Assembly: GCF_000245795.1 (NCBI RefSeq)
Contig: NZ_JH601133.1
Coordinates: 1,423,405-1,487,404 of the forward strand
Reading direction: 5' to 3'
Length of the DNA stretch: 64,000 nt
From: Facklamia languida CCUG 37842
Lineage (GTDB): Bacteria > Bacillota > Bacilli > Lactobacillales > Aerococcaceae
The notes beneath the pieces are model-generated. The model searched no databases and was not told the DNA's origin. It saw nothing but the letters and a program-made list of their open reading frames with translations. Every line of letters starts with the position of its first letter. Position 1 is the first letter of the stretch. Shown here one piece after another: positions 8,362-17,576 of the stretch. The translations under genes were made by a program, and so were the position numbers.

Positions 8362-10215
8362 ATGAAGAAAAATTATAGTGGTGCACGCGTACCGATCTTT
8401 GACGGCCTCAAGGGCCTCGCCATCCTATTAATTATCGCTTACTATTTCTTCGAGCATATTGTGCCGGGTGGCTTTTTAGCAGTGAATACCTTTCTGGTCA
8501 TTGCGGGTTATTTTAACTTTAGACATTTTTACCTGGCTGACCAAGCTGGTCAGAAGCCTGCCTATGGCAAGTTCTTAATCAAACGCTTTGAGCGCTTGTT
8601 CTTTCCTCTCTTAGCGATGATCGCTTTGACGACCAGCTACATTTTGCTCTTTTCAAGGGATTTTCTCTCCAATGTGCGAGAGATGGGCTTATCAGCCTTA
8701 GCTTTCTTTAATAATTATTACCAGATCATCAATGAGCAGTCTTACTTTGTCCAAGCGGCCAACCCCAGTCCCTTTACCCACTTGTGGTATGTGTCGCTGT
8801 ATGGCCAGTTGATTTTCTTGATGCCTTTGTTAATTATCGTCACTTACATCTGGCATAAAAAACCCCAGATCACGATCAATATCTTATTGATTATTTCCCT
8901 ATTATCCATGGTCTTAATGGGCATTCTCTATCAACCAGGTCAAGATCCAACGGCCATTTATTATGGCCTGCCAACCCGACTCTCTGCCTTCACCATGGGG
9001 GGAGCCTTGGGTCTGCTCTTACCCGCTAAATTAAACCCTAAGCCGATTCCAAAGAAAGTCACCCATATTATGAATCTAGTGGGACTAGTGAGTTTTGTCT
9101 TAGGCTTTTTGATGGTTAAATTTATGTTCGGGACAAAACCTTTTGCCTATCAATTTGGTTTATCTCTCTTTACCCTTATTTCTTGCGCTGTGATCCTATC
9201 AGCCCTTCATCCGTCGACAATTTGGAATAAGCTTTATAGCTTTAAGCCGCTGGTTTGGATTGGTAAGCGTTCCTTCTCTTATTATTTATGGTATTATCCT
9301 GTCTATCTCTTAATGCCACATAATATTAGCTTGCTTAACCAATATCCTGGACTCAATTATGCGGTCCAATTTCTCCTAATCGTTGTTCTAGCTGAATTGA
9401 CTTATCAGATCTTTGAGCAGCGGCGGGTGAGCCTGCCAATTGGTCAGGACTTTAACTGGAAGAAGATGCGGTATCAGCTGAACTATTTGCGTACCCATCC
9501 CCAGTCACTCTATCTGGTTAAGTTTTTGACTGGCTTCTATTGCTTTGCCATCATTATGGGGGCAGTTGGAATGGGCTTGTCTTCCCAGGCCAAGGGGAAT
9601 GAGAACACGAAAGAAATTGAGGAGTCCATTCAGAACAATCTTGAATTGGCCAGTCAGACGCAAACAACCGCTGAGACAGCTAAAATTCCCAAAGTGGTTA
9701 ATAATATTGAAGGCCTGAGTCAAGAAGTCCTCCTTTATGCCAATGGCATTGAGATCACCTTTATTGGAGACTCTATCTTAGCCGCAGCGGCGCAGAGACT
9801 CCAAGAAGTCTTTCCCAAAGCGATTATGGATCCACAAGTTGGACGGCAACTTTATAATTCTTACGATGTGGTCTACAATCTCAAGCAAGTTGGCCAATTG
9901 AAGCCTACGGTTGTTACCTTGTTAGGGTCGAATGGGACCTTCACCAAGGGGCAAATTGATGATTATATTGAAGCCATTGGGAATGACCATGACCAGTATT
10001 TTATTAATGTAACGGTCGAACGTCCTTGGACGGAAGATGCCAATCGTCAACTGTTGAGTGCCAGCCAAAGGCATGGTAATGTCAAGGTTATTGACTGGGC
10101 TAGCTATTCCAAGGACCATCTTGAATGGTTTGCCTCAGATGGCTACCATCTGAATGATGAAGGCTCTTTAGAATTTGCCAAGTTCTTGGCTAAGGAAATC
10201 TATCGTTTACGTTAA
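8362..10215 (+). CDS. OatA-like membrane acyltransferase with SGNH domain; atypical AT3 motif
   Basis: 617 residues: an N-terminal acyltransferase-3 membrane domain with about 10-11 helices (residues 12-410), a linker, then an extracytoplasmic SGNH esterase/transferase domain (about 465-617). The architecture is that of peptidoglycan O-acetyltransferases (OatA/Adr). The SGNH triad is present: GDS with S471, then D593 and H596 in SDGYH, plus the LLGSNG oxyanion block. The AT3 domain departs from the family: in FDGLKGLAILLIIAYY the usual catalytic His is Y28, GVD is A-V-N42 and SGY is A48-G-Y. It may be an inactive or altered acyl-transfer module. The ATG at 8362 is preferred over GTG 8353. Confidence 0.8.
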   Translation: MKKNYSGARVPIFDGLKGLAILLIIAYYFFEHIVPGGFLAVNTFLVIAGYFNFRHFYLADQAGQKPAYGKFLIKRFERLFFPLLAMIALTTSYILLFSRDFLSNVREMGLSALAFFNNYYQIINEQSYFVQAANPSPFTHLWYVSLYGQLIFLMPLLIIVTYIWHKKPQITINILLIISLLSMVLMGILYQPGQDPTAIYYGLPTRLSAFTMGGALGLLLPAKLNPKPIPKKVTHIMNLVGLVSFVLGFLMVKFMFGTKPFAYQFGLSLFTLISCAVILSALHPSTIWNKLYSFKPLVWIGKRSFSYYLWYYPVYLLMPHNISLLNQYPGLNYAVQFLLIVVLAELTYQIFEQRRVSLPIGQDFNWKKMRYQLNYLRTHPQSLYLVKFLTGFYCFAIIMGAVGMGLSSQAKGNENTKEIEESIQNNLELASQTQTTAETAKIPKVVNNIEGLSQEVLLYANGIEITFIGDSILAAAAQRLQEVFPKAIMDPQVGRQLYNSYDVVYNLKQVGQLKPTVVTLLGSNGTFTKGQIDDYIEAIGNDHDQYFINVTVERPWTEDANRQLLSASQRHGNVKVIDWASYSKDHLEWFASDGYHLNDEGSLEFAKFLAKEIYRLR

Positions 10216-10233
10216 GTTAGAAAGGATATCGCT

Positions 10234-11187
10234 ATGCAGATTCAATTTCTAGGAACAGGAGCCGGGATCCCAGCCAAGCAACGCAATGTTTCTTCGCTTA
10301 CCCTCAAGCTCTTGGATGAATTGAATGAAGTTTGGATGTTTGATTGTGGTGAAGGGACCCAGCATCATATCTTGCGGACCCATTTGAAGCCACGTAAGAT
10401 TAATCGTATTTTTATTACCCACCTTCATGGTGACCACATCTATGGTCTACCTGGCTTGTTAAGTTCCCGGTCCTTCCAAGGTGGGGAGGGGCCTCTCTAT
10501 CTCTATGGTCCCAAAGGGATCCGGACCTTTATTGAGACGGCGATTCGGATTTCCCGGTCCAAATTACCTTATCCATTGATTATTGAAGAGTTGACCAGTC
10601 AAGGAGGGCACTTAGACATCGTGGCGGGCTGGCAAGTTGACTACCTGCCATTAGATCACGGCATTCTTTCCTATGGCTACCGTGTCCAGGAACCCGATGC
10701 ACCGGGGCAACTCTTGATGGATCGATTAGCGCCCTATCAGATCCCAAATGGTCCGATTTTGGGTCAGCTTAAACGTGGTGAAGTCGTGGAATTAGCGGAT
10801 GGCCAAGTGCTAAATGGTCAAGATTTTCTAGCGCCGCCCCGACCAGGACGGGTTGTGACCATCCTGGGTGATACCCGCAAGACAGCTAACAGTGTCCAGC
10901 TTGCCAAGGGAGCGGATGTCTTAGTGCATGAAGCGACCCATGAAGCAGGGGAGGCTAAGATGGCCAAGGCTTACTTCCATTCAACTTCTGCTCAGGCAGC
11001 ACAAGTTGCCCAGGATGCGCAAGTCGGTCAATTGTACATGAACCATATTTCAGCTCGTTATTTGAAGCAGGAGACCCGAATCTTGGAACAACAGGCACAA
11101 GCCATTTTCCCCGCTAGCCAGGTGGTCCAAGACTTTGATGAATTTGAAATTCCTCCTCGAGGACACAAGATCGAGGTGACACCATGA
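10234..11187 (+). CDS. rnz: Ribonuclease Z (tRNA 3-prime endonuclease)
   Basis: Metallo-beta-lactamase-fold nuclease that cuts tRNA precursors lacking encoded CCA. The 317-residue protein shows FLGTGAGIPAKQRNVSS at the start, the zinc motif THLHGDH at residues 62-68, then DHG, GDTR and HEATH, and a late HISARY. Start ATG 10234 after GAAAGGATATC. It overlaps recJ by four bases (ATGA), so the two are likely translationally coupled. Confidence 0.97.
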   Translation: MQIQFLGTGAGIPAKQRNVSSLTLKLLDELNEVWMFDCGEGTQHHILRTHLKPRKINRIFITHLHGDHIYGLPGLLSSRSFQGGEGPLYLYGPKGIRTFIETAIRISRSKLPYPLIIEELTSQGGHLDIVAGWQVDYLPLDHGILSYGYRVQEPDAPGQLLMDRLAPYQIPNGPILGQLKRGEVVELADGQVLNGQDFLAPPRPGRVVTILGDTRKTANSVQLAKGADVLVHEATHEAGEAKMAKAYFHSTSAQAAQVAQDAQVGQLYMNHISARYLKQETRILEQQAQAIFPASQVVQDFDEFEIPPRGHKIEVTP

Positions 11188-13517
11188 AATTAGCGAAATA
11201 TCAGTGGGATTTGCCTGAGGTTGAGGATTTAAACACGAAGATCGACCAATTAAAAAAAGCAGGAGTCACATACTCTCCTGCTTTTTTACGCTTGTGTTTA
11301 GCTCGAGGATTAAAGACTGACCAAGCGATTCAAGCGGCTTGTTCGAGCCAACCTACCCTTTTTCATGATCCTGCGCTTCTCTATGATATGGACCGTGCAG
11401 TCGAAAGGATTCATCATGCGATTGGTGAATGTGAGCCGATCCTTATCTATGGGGATTATGATGCGGATGGAATCACTTCTACCCTGATCGTTAAGGAAGC
11501 CATTGAGGCCTTGGGTGGAGAAGTTAATTATTATTTACCGGACCGGTTCCAAGATGGTTATGGACCCAATCTTGACCGCTACCGGGAATGGATTGACCAG
11601 GGGATCCAGTTGATTATAACAGTCGACAATGGGGTCGCAGGGCATGAGGCCATTGCTTATGCCCAGGATCGCGGTGTCGATGTGATTGTCACTGACCACC
11701 ATGAAATTCAAGCCAGTTTACCAGCCGCATACGCCATCATTCACCCGCGCCATCCCCAGGGGAATTATCCCTTTGGAGAATTAGCAGGTGCGGGTGTAGC
11801 ATTAAAATTGGCAATCGCGCTCCTAGATGAATTGCCGGCGGAAGCAATTGAACTAGCTGCGATCGGGACGGTGGCTGATATGGTAAGTGTTGTGGATGAG
11901 AATCGGACCATCATCCAAACTGGAATCCGGATGCTGGCTCAGACCTCACGCATCGGCTTAAAGCAGCTATTGGATCAAGAGCAGGTCACACAGGAAGCCT
12001 TATCGACGGAAACGATTGGCTTCATCATTGGTCCACGGCTAAATGCACTTGGACGCTTGGGAGATGCCAGTCCAGGTCTGGAGTGGTTATCCAGCCATGA
12101 TCCCTCTCATGCTAAGGATTACTTAGATCAGATGAATGCGGCCAATCAAAAGCGGCAGGCTCTGGTTAACCAGATTCTTAAGGAAGTCGAAGACCAGGTC
12201 GCTAATCAGACGGAACGACCAAATATCATTATTGCCTCAGGTGAGAACTGGCATCCGGGTGTTCTGGGGATTGTGGCTAGTCGGATTGTGGATAAGTACC
12301 AGCGACCAACCCTCCTCTTTCATTATGATCCGCAAAAGGGTCACTATAAGGGATCGGGTCGGTCGGTTCCCGCTGTTCATTTGTTTGACTGGTTATCCTC
12401 CATTCAGTCCCTCTTGCTGCAATTTGGCGGCCACAGTCAAGCAGCGGGCATGACGGTCTCAGAGGCAGATTGGCCAGCCTTCAAGGACCAGTTAAGGCAA
12501 TTAGCTGATCAAGCTCAGGAACGGATTAACCAACCCCCTCGACTTAAGGTGGACCTCATCGTCCAGGCGGAGGAAGTGACTCCTACCTTATTTGAAGAAA
12601 TTCAAGCCCTTGGCCCCTTTGGCATGGATAATCCCAAGCCTATCCTGGTATTGGACCAGGCCTATATCCAAGATAAACGCTTGATGGGGGTCGACAAGCA
12701 ACATGTTAAATTAATCCTACAAGCAGGGGAGAGTCCTGGTCTAAGTGCGGTGGCCTTTGCTATGGCGGATCGGATGCAGGAAGTCCAAGCGGAGACGCGA
12801 CTATCTATTGCTGGCCAGGTCTCCTTGAATCAGTGGCAAAATAAGCCACAAATACAAGTCCTGGTCAAAGACTTTGGCTACCCGCAAGGCCAATGGGTAG
12901 ATTATCGGGGCAGTCAGATTCACTCAGACTTATATGGCCGTGCTCAGTCCCTGTATGTCTTTGACCAGGCCAACCACCTCCACCAATTCAAGCAAGAAAT
13001 GGGCCCTGGTTCAGAAGCTATCCTCTATGACCAGGAGATACGGCTGGACCCTGATCTTCAAGACCTGATAATTATGGAACCCCCTGGTGACCGGCAACAA
13101 TTGAAGGATCTCTACCTCCAACAGGAATGGCGCCGGGTCTATCTAGGATCTTACTTGGCAGAGTCCAAGTATTTAGCCGGGCTACCTAGTCGACAGGACT
13201 TTAAGGCCTTTTATCAATTCTTGACCGGCCAACCGACCTTTAACCTAAACCAGATTCCAGCCCTGAGTCATCATCTCCAGATCAACGCGAGTAAAATCAA
13301 GCTGATGATCGTAGTGTTTTTTGAAGCAGAATTTGTTAAAATAAAGGATGGTGTCGTCACAAAAGTCACTTCGCCCACCAACCGAAAGGTTGATTTATTT
13401 GCCATGCCAGCCATGGCAAAATATCGCCTGGCCATGGAAGCAGAAGCGTTCTTTAATTATCAGACGATCGATGAAATCGTAACATGGATGAATGAGGAGA
13501 ATTCGCATGAAGTATGA
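11184..13517 (+). CDS. recJ: Single-stranded-DNA exonuclease RecJ
   Basis: 5-prime to 3-prime ssDNA exonuclease of the DHH family, used in recombination and mismatch repair. Over 777 residues it shows [11 protein letters not shown] near 89-99, VTDHHE near 171, the DHHA1 glycine-rich segment GGHSQAAG, and an OB-fold after it. The C-terminal 200 residues form the extra domain found in Firmicutes RecJ. The start overlaps rnz, and AGGTGA serves as ribosome site. A perfect 13-bp terminator-like hairpin lies inside codons 24-35, listed separately. Confidence 0.97.
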   Translation: MKLAKYQWDLPEVEDLNTKIDQLKKAGVTYSPAFLRLCLARGLKTDQAIQAACSSQPTLFHDPALLYDMDRAVERIHHAIGECEPILIYGDYDADGITSTLIVKEAIEALGGEVNYYLPDRFQDGYGPNLDRYREWIDQGIQLIITVDNGVAGHEAIAYAQDRGVDVIVTDHHEIQASLPAAYAIIHPRHPQGNYPFGELAGAGVALKLAIALLDELPAEAIELAAIGTVADMVSVVDENRTIIQTGIRMLAQTSRIGLKQLLDQEQVTQEALSTETIGFIIGPRLNALGRLGDASPGLEWLSSHDPSHAKDYLDQMNAANQKRQALVNQILKEVEDQVANQTERPNIIIASGENWHPGVLGIVASRIVDKYQRPTLLFHYDPQKGHYKGSGRSVPAVHLFDWLSSIQSLLLQFGGHSQAAGMTVSEADWPAFKDQLRQLADQAQERINQPPRLKVDLIVQAEEVTPTLFEEIQALGPFGMDNPKPILVLDQAYIQDKRLMGVDKQHVKLILQAGESPGLSAVAFAMADRMQEVQAETRLSIAGQVSLNQWQNKPQIQVLVKDFGYPQGQWVDYRGSQIHSDLYGRAQSLYVFDQANHLHQFKQEMGPGSEAILYDQEIRLDPDLQDLIIMEPPGDRQQLKDLYLQQEWRRVYLGSYLAESKYLAGLPSRQDFKAFYQFLTGQPTFNLNQIPALSHHLQINASKIKLMIVVFFEAEFVKIKDGVVTKVTSPTNRKVDLFAMPAMAKYRLAMEAEAFFNYQTIDEIVTWMNEENSHEV
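11253..11287 (+). other. Terminator-like hairpin inside the start of recJ
   Basis: Within recJ, AAAAAAGCAGGAG (11253-11265) pairs perfectly with CTCCTGCTTTTTT (11275-11287) around a 9-base loop. It has the form of an intrinsic terminator readable on both strands: GC-rich stem, A run before, T run after. It encodes ordinary RecJ residues. Attenuation of recJ relative to rnz, or termination of antisense transcripts, is inference. Confidence 0.7.
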
Positions 13518-14019
13518 AGATTATATTGCACGAGTTGACAACTATCCCGAAGAGGGGATTATCTTTCGTGATATTACGCCCTTAATGGGGAATGGCCCCG
13601 CCTTTGCGGCAGCTACTCAAGAAATTGTGGACTATGCCAAGAAATTAGAGATCGATATGGTGGTAGGCCCCGAAGCCCGCGGCTTTATTATTGGTTGTCC
13701 TGTTGCTTATGCTTTGGGGGTCGGCTTTGCCCCTGTTCGTAAGAAAGGCAAGCTTCCCAGAGAAACGATCGAGGTGGAATATGACTTGGAATATGGGTCT
13801 AACACCTTGCAGATTCACCGGGATGCCATCAAGCCTGGCCAACGGGTCTTGATTACGGATGACTTACTCGCAACAGGTGGGACGGTCGCTGCTTCGATTC
13901 AGTTGGTTGAAGACTTAGGGGGGATTGTAGCGGGATGCGCCTTCCTTATTGAACTGGATGATCTGGCAGGTCGAGACAAGTTAAAAGGCCACGACTACTT
14001 CACCCTAATGCACTATTAA
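13507..14019 (+). CDS. apt: Adenine phosphoribosyltransferase
   Basis: Salvages adenine to AMP using PRPP. The 170-residue product has [12 protein letters not shown] at 15-26, the [10 protein letters not shown] block at 52-61, and the PRPP-binding motif [13 protein letters not shown] at 114-126. The frame opens at 13492, but the ATG at 13507 is 6 bases after GAGGAGA and matches the homologous N-terminus. It overlaps recJ by 11 bases, an order (recJ-apt) common in Firmicutes. Confidence 0.97.
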   Translation: MKYEDYIARVDNYPEEGIIFRDITPLMGNGPAFAAATQEIVDYAKKLEIDMVVGPEARGFIIGCPVAYALGVGFAPVRKKGKLPRETIEVEYDLEYGSNTLQIHRDAIKPGQRVLITDDLLATGGTVAASIQLVEDLGGIVAGCAFLIELDDLAGRDKLKGHDYFTLMHY

Positions 14020-14047
14020 AAAAAGCCTGGTCATCCCAGGCTGGCTT
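14019..14047 (-). terminator. Intrinsic terminator of lexA
   Basis: Read on the minus strand, AGCCTGG-GATG-ACCAGGCT followed by TTTTTTT lies just past the lexA stop, between the convergent apt and lexA genes. On the plus strand the stem is the same but lacks a clean T run, so it serves lexA better. Confidence 0.8.
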
Positions 14048-14066
14048 GTATAATGGAAGGCTAGAG

Positions 14067-14681
14067 CTAGAAGTAACGGGTTAAGGAGACAACCTTTCCC
14101 AGGATCTGAGCATCCGGTAGGATAATATCCTCCATCTCGTCATTCTCAGGTCTTAGCACAATATGGTCTGACTTCTTAAAGAAAGTCTTACAGGTGGCTT
14201 CGTGATCGAGGGTCATGGCGACAACAATCTCTCCATTATTGGCGACAGATTGCCGGCGGACCGTGATGATATCCCCGTCCAGAATCCCTACATTGATCAT
14301 GGATTCGCCCTTAATGATCAGCATGAAGAGTTCAGAGGGGTCATAGGGTAGGTCGTTCGGAACTGGCAGGTAGTCCATGGCTTCTTCCTCAGCGAGGATG
14401 GGAGCACCTGCTGCCACATAGCCTAAGAGAGGAACCCGATCGGATTGGACGCCAATGGCTTCAAGACCAAGTTGGGTAATCTCAAGGGTCCGGGTCTTAC
14501 TTGAGTCGCGATCAATGAAGCCTTTCTCACATAAGCGGTCCAAGTGGCCGTGAACCGTAGAAGGGGAAGAGAGGCCAACACGGTCGCCGATCTCTCGAAC
14601 GGTCGGTGGGTAACCATTCTCATTGAGTAACTCATAAATACTGTGTAAGACATTCAATTGTTTGGCGGAAATTTTTGTCAT
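14067..14681 (-). CDS. lexA: SOS repressor LexA
   Basis: Represses SOS genes and self-cleaves when RecA is activated. Counting from ATG 14681 (204 residues), the winged-helix domain covers 1-70 with YPPTVREIGDRVGLSSPSTVHGHL. The cleavage bond is A91-G92 in YVAAGAP, and the Ser-Lys dyad is S127 in GESM and K165 in EATCKTF. An in-frame GTG at 14687 would add two residues and is better spaced from AAAGGAAAG; homology favours the ATG. It is divergent from ynzC with a LexA box between them. Confidence 0.97.
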   Translation of the reverse strand: MTKISAKQLNVLHSIYELLNENGYPPTVREIGDRVGLSSPSTVHGHLDRLCEKGFIDRDSSKTRTLEITQLGLEAIGVQSDRVPLLGYVAAGAPILAEEEAMDYLPVPNDLPYDPSELFMLIIKGESMINVGILDGDIITVRRQSVANNGEIVVAMTLDHEATCKTFFKKSDHIVLRPENDEMEDIILPDAQILGKVVSLTRYF

Positions 14682-14711
14682 ATACACTCACTCTTTCCTT
14701 TTGTTGGGCCT

Positions 14712-14751
14712 ATTATAGCAAACCTCGCCCCTTTTTACAAACAAATGTTCG
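14712..14751 (-). promoter_or_regulatory. lexA promoter with LexA/SOS box
   Basis: On the minus strand a -35 TTTGTA (14736-14741) and a -10 TATAAT (14712-14717) are 18 bases apart. The SOS box CGAACATTTGTTTG (minus strand, 14738-14751) overlaps the -35 and matches the Gram-positive consensus CGAAC-N4-GTTCG with one or two changes in the second half-site. It should give autoregulation and probably also controls the divergent ynzC. Confidence 0.85.
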
Positions 14752-14767
14752 TTATTTGGAGGTTAAA

Positions 14768-15013
14768 ATGGAAAAAAACTTAATTGACCGCATTAATCAG
14801 CTTGCGCGTAAGCAAAAAGCCCAAGGTTTGACCGACCAAGAAAAAATCGAGCAAAAGGCCTTGCGGCAGGACTATCTGAGTCAATTTAGGCAGCAAATGA
14901 AAGCTCAAATTGAAGGGATCCGCGTCTTTGATCCCCAAGGAAATGAAATCACCCCTGATAAGGTGAAGCGCATGCAGGACCAAAAAAAATCAGAGCCTGC
15001 GCAAGATAATTAA
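14768..15013 (+). CDS. ynzC: DUF896 family protein YnzC
   Basis: 81-residue helical protein beginning MEKNLIDRINQLARKQK and containing GLTDQEKIEQKALRQDYL, the conserved DUF896 core. The function is not established. In Bacillus ynzC is the last gene of the LexA-controlled yneA-yneB-ynzC operon divergent from lexA; here it lies directly beside lexA and yneA and yneB are absent. The start is ATG 14768 after GGAGG; the frame open from 14675 runs through the promoter region and is not coding. The LexA box 17 bases upstream suggests DNA-damage induction. Confidence 0.9.
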   Translation: MEKNLIDRINQLARKQKAQGLTDQEKIEQKALRQDYLSQFRQQMKAQIEGIRVFDPQGNEITPDKVKRMQDQKKSEPAQDN

Positions 15014-15072
15014 GGGTGCAGGTTGGAAGAATAACTGATAAACTAGAGAAGATAAGTAAAGGAGGTCATACT

Positions 15073-15291
15073 ATGCCAGTTTACGGATGGATTATGTTAA
15101 TCATTTTGGCACTGATTCTCGGAGCGGTGCTTGGTTTTTATTTAGCCCGTCGCTATATGATGGATTACTTCAAGAAGAATCCACCTATCGATGAGCGTAT
15201 GATTACAGCAATGATGGCTCAAATGGGTCAAAAGCCTTCCAAGCGAAAGGTTCAGCAGATCATGCAATCGATGAAGATGCAGTCTAAATAG
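15073..15291 (+). CDS. yneF: UPF0154 small membrane protein YneF
   Basis: 72-residue protein with one N-terminal membrane helix (about residues 5-25) and a conserved cytosolic tail: ARRYMMDYFKKNPPIDERMI then MAQMGQKPSKRKVQQIM. This tail defines the UPF0154/YneF family, whose function is unknown. ATG 15073 lies after AAAGGAGG; the frame open from 15016 is upstream noise. It often neighbours lexA and ynzC in Firmicutes. Confidence 0.92.
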   Translation: MPVYGWIMLIILALILGAVLGFYLARRYMMDYFKKNPPIDERMITAMMAQMGQKPSKRKVQQIMQSMKMQSK

Positions 15292-15301
15292 TCGGATCAA
15301 G

Positions 15302-15337
15302 AAAGAGTTGACCTGCGGGTGAGCTCTTTTTTATTTT
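15302..15337 (+). terminator. Intrinsic terminator after yneF
   Basis: AAAGAG...ACC pairs with GGGT...CTCTTT around a short loop with one mismatch, followed by TTTTTTATTTT. It ends the ynzC-yneF unit. Confidence 0.75.
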
Positions 15338-15818
15338 ACTTCGGCACGGATAATTCGCTTTAATTGATGGGGACCTTCAAAGCTAGGTTTTGCTGATCAT
15401 CTGTTTTATTGTAAATTGATATTCATTTTTTGATTTTACTGAATTTATACCATTTAATGCGAAGTTATAAAGGCTGGTGATCCTTCATATTAAACGGTTC
15501 TATTAAAATATTACATAATAAATGGTTGATTATAAGGGTCGATCACTTTATATGTCAAAATGAAAGAAGGCAGTTCCCTGGCTTAATCAGAGGAAGTTGG
15601 ACGGCGGTCCTCTTTAATTAAGCCTGAGATCTGCCTTATTTAAATGATCATCATGAATGAGATTGGATTAAGGGGATCGAATAATGGCCCGGATACCAAG
15701 AGCTGCCTTCTTAACTTTGACACATTCTCAATATTCTGATTGCTATTTGATTGTAATGAAAATGAGCAAATGATAATATGAGAGTTAAATATTATAAAGA
15801 AAAAGGAGATAGCAAATC
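15338..15818. other. AT-rich intergenic region before the ABC exporter
   Basis: No gene is visible. It contains the short hairpin repeat at 15566-15639 and presumably the promoter of the ABC exporter; the stretch ATGATAATATGAGAG near 15770-15784 may hold a -10. Nothing else stands out. Confidence 0.6.
15566..15639. repeat. Short degenerate hairpin related to the palindromic repeat
   Basis: AAGGCAGTTCCCTGGCTTAATCAGAGGA pairs in large part with TCCTCTTTAATTAAGCC...CTGCCTT. It keeps the outer-stem elements GGCAG, GGCTTAAT and GGACGGCGGTCC but lacks the inner arm, so it looks like a collapsed relative of the 173-base palindrome. Confidence 0.55.
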
Positions 15819-17576
15819 ATGGATATGTTCGCCAAGCTTGGCTGGTTTTTTAAACAAGAGAAGAAGGCTTATCTCCTAGGAATTAGTATGCTGGTCCTTA
15901 TTAGTATTGTTTCAGGACTCATCCCTTTGTTCTTAGGTAGGATTATTGATGCTATGACCAATCAGACGATCGATTATCAGCAATTAATTATTTGGGTGGT
16001 CGTATTGGTCTTTCTAGCGCTTATCACCTACGGTATGCGGTATGTTTGGCGGATGGCAATCTTTGGTTCTTCTGCTAAGTTAGAGCGCTTGCTTCGAGGC
16101 CGCCTCTTTCATCACTTCATGACTATGGACAGTTACTTTTTCCAGAAGTATCGGACAGGGGATTTGATGGCTCGAACGACGAACGACCTCAATGCGATTC
16201 GTATGGTCGCATCGGCAGGAATCTTGACCCTGGTCGACTCCTTGTCACAAGGTCTGGTGACCTTATTCATGATGCTGGTGGTCGTCGATTGGCGCTTGTC
16301 ACTGGTGTCGATTATTCCCTTACCCTTCCTGGCCCTCTTTATTAATTACATTGGAAGTAAGCTCCACTACCACTCCCATAATGCTCAAGCAGCTTTTTCG
16401 ACGATGAATGATAAGGTGCAAGAGAGTGTCACTGGGATGAAGGTGATTAAGACCTTCGGTGAGGAAGCCTTAGATATTAAAGACTTTAAGAATAAGACAG
16501 ACCATGTGGTGAAGATGAATCAGAAGGTCTACTTCTATGATGCGAGCTTTCGACCGGTCAGCCAACTTATCATGGGTCTAGCGACCATGATCGGGCTCTT
16601 TTATGGTGGCTTTCTGGTGGTGGATGGTCAGATTACGATTGGGCTATTAGTGGCCTTCATCTCCTATATTACCCGGTTGACCTGGCCGATGATCGCGGTA
16701 GGGCGGTTATTTAACATCTTAAATCGTGGTGCGGCTTCCTATGAGCGAATTGAAGAGATTCTGAAGGAGAAAAGTCATATCCAAGAAAGTGACCAGGCGA
16801 TTCAAACGCCCATCCAAGGTCCCCTTCATTATCATATCGAGGCCTTTAGCTATCAGCCAGGCCAACCAGCGGACCTTGAAGGCATTGACTTTACGCTGAA
16901 GCCACAAGAAACCCTGGGGATTGTTGGTAAGACAGGGTCGGGTAAGACGACACTCTTCAAGCTCTTAATGCGTGAATACGACCATTATCGAGGATCCATT
17001 CGTTATAATGGACAGGACATGCAGGACTTTGCCTTGGATGCCTTATTACCTCAGATTGGCTATGTCCCCCAAGACAACTTCCTATTCTCCACCACCATCC
17101 TCGAAAATATCCGGTTTGCGCGGCCTGACGCCAGCATGGCTGAAGTTGAAGCGGTGGCGAAGTTAGCGGCCATTCATGATGATATTCTCGATTTTCCAGA
17201 AGGTTATGAGACCCTGGTTGGCGAACGGGGGGTCTCTCTTTCAGGTGGGCAGAAACAGCGGATTGCGATTGCTAGGGCCCTCTTGCTGGATCCGACGGTA
17301 TTGATCATGGACGATTCCCTTTCTGCCGTGGATGCCAAGACGGAAGAGGCCATCCTCCAATCGGTTAAGGGGGATGACTCTCAGCGGATGACCCTGATAG
17401 CAACCCACCGTCTATCGAGTGTCATGCACGCCGATGAGATCCTGGTCCTGGATGAAGGGCGAATTGTTGAACGGGGGAATCATGATCAATTAATTAGCCA
17501 AGGCGGCTGGTATGCTGAAATGTATGCCCAACAAGAATTAGCCATGATGGAAGAGGGTGAAGCCAATGGCCAATAA
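15819..17576 (+). CDS. Heterodimeric ABC exporter, subunit with degenerate ATP site (BmrC/YheI-like)
   Basis: 585 residues: six membrane helices (about 15-310), then an ABC ATPase domain. Walker A GKTGSGKTT lies near 369-377 and the signature LSGGQKQR near 474. The Walker B region reads IMDDSLSAVD, with Asp where the catalytic Glu normally sits. That Glu-to-Asp change marks the degenerate-site half of BmrCD/TM287-288 type heterodimers. The next gene supplies the complementary half. Likely a multidrug or lipid exporter; the substrate cannot be read from sequence. Confidence 0.9.
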   Translation: MDMFAKLGWFFKQEKKAYLLGISMLVLISIVSGLIPLFLGRIIDAMTNQTIDYQQLIIWVVVLVFLALITYGMRYVWRMAIFGSSAKLERLLRGRLFHHFMTMDSYFFQKYRTGDLMARTTNDLNAIRMVASAGILTLVDSLSQGLVTLFMMLVVVDWRLSLVSIIPLPFLALFINYIGSKLHYHSHNAQAAFSTMNDKVQESVTGMKVIKTFGEEALDIKDFKNKTDHVVKMNQKVYFYDASFRPVSQLIMGLATMIGLFYGGFLVVDGQITIGLLVAFISYITRLTWPMIAVGRLFNILNRGAASYERIEEILKEKSHIQESDQAIQTPIQGPLHYHIEAFSYQPGQPADLEGIDFTLKPQETLGIVGKTGSGKTTLFKLLMREYDHYRGSIRYNGQDMQDFALDALLPQIGYVPQDNFLFSTTILENIRFARPDASMAEVEAVAKLAAIHDDILDFPEGYETLVGERGVSLSGGQKQRIAIARALLLDPTVLIMDDSLSAVDAKTEEAILQSVKGDDSQRMTLIATHRLSSVMHADEILVLDEGRIVERGNHDQLISQGGWYAEMYAQQELAMMEEGEANGQ

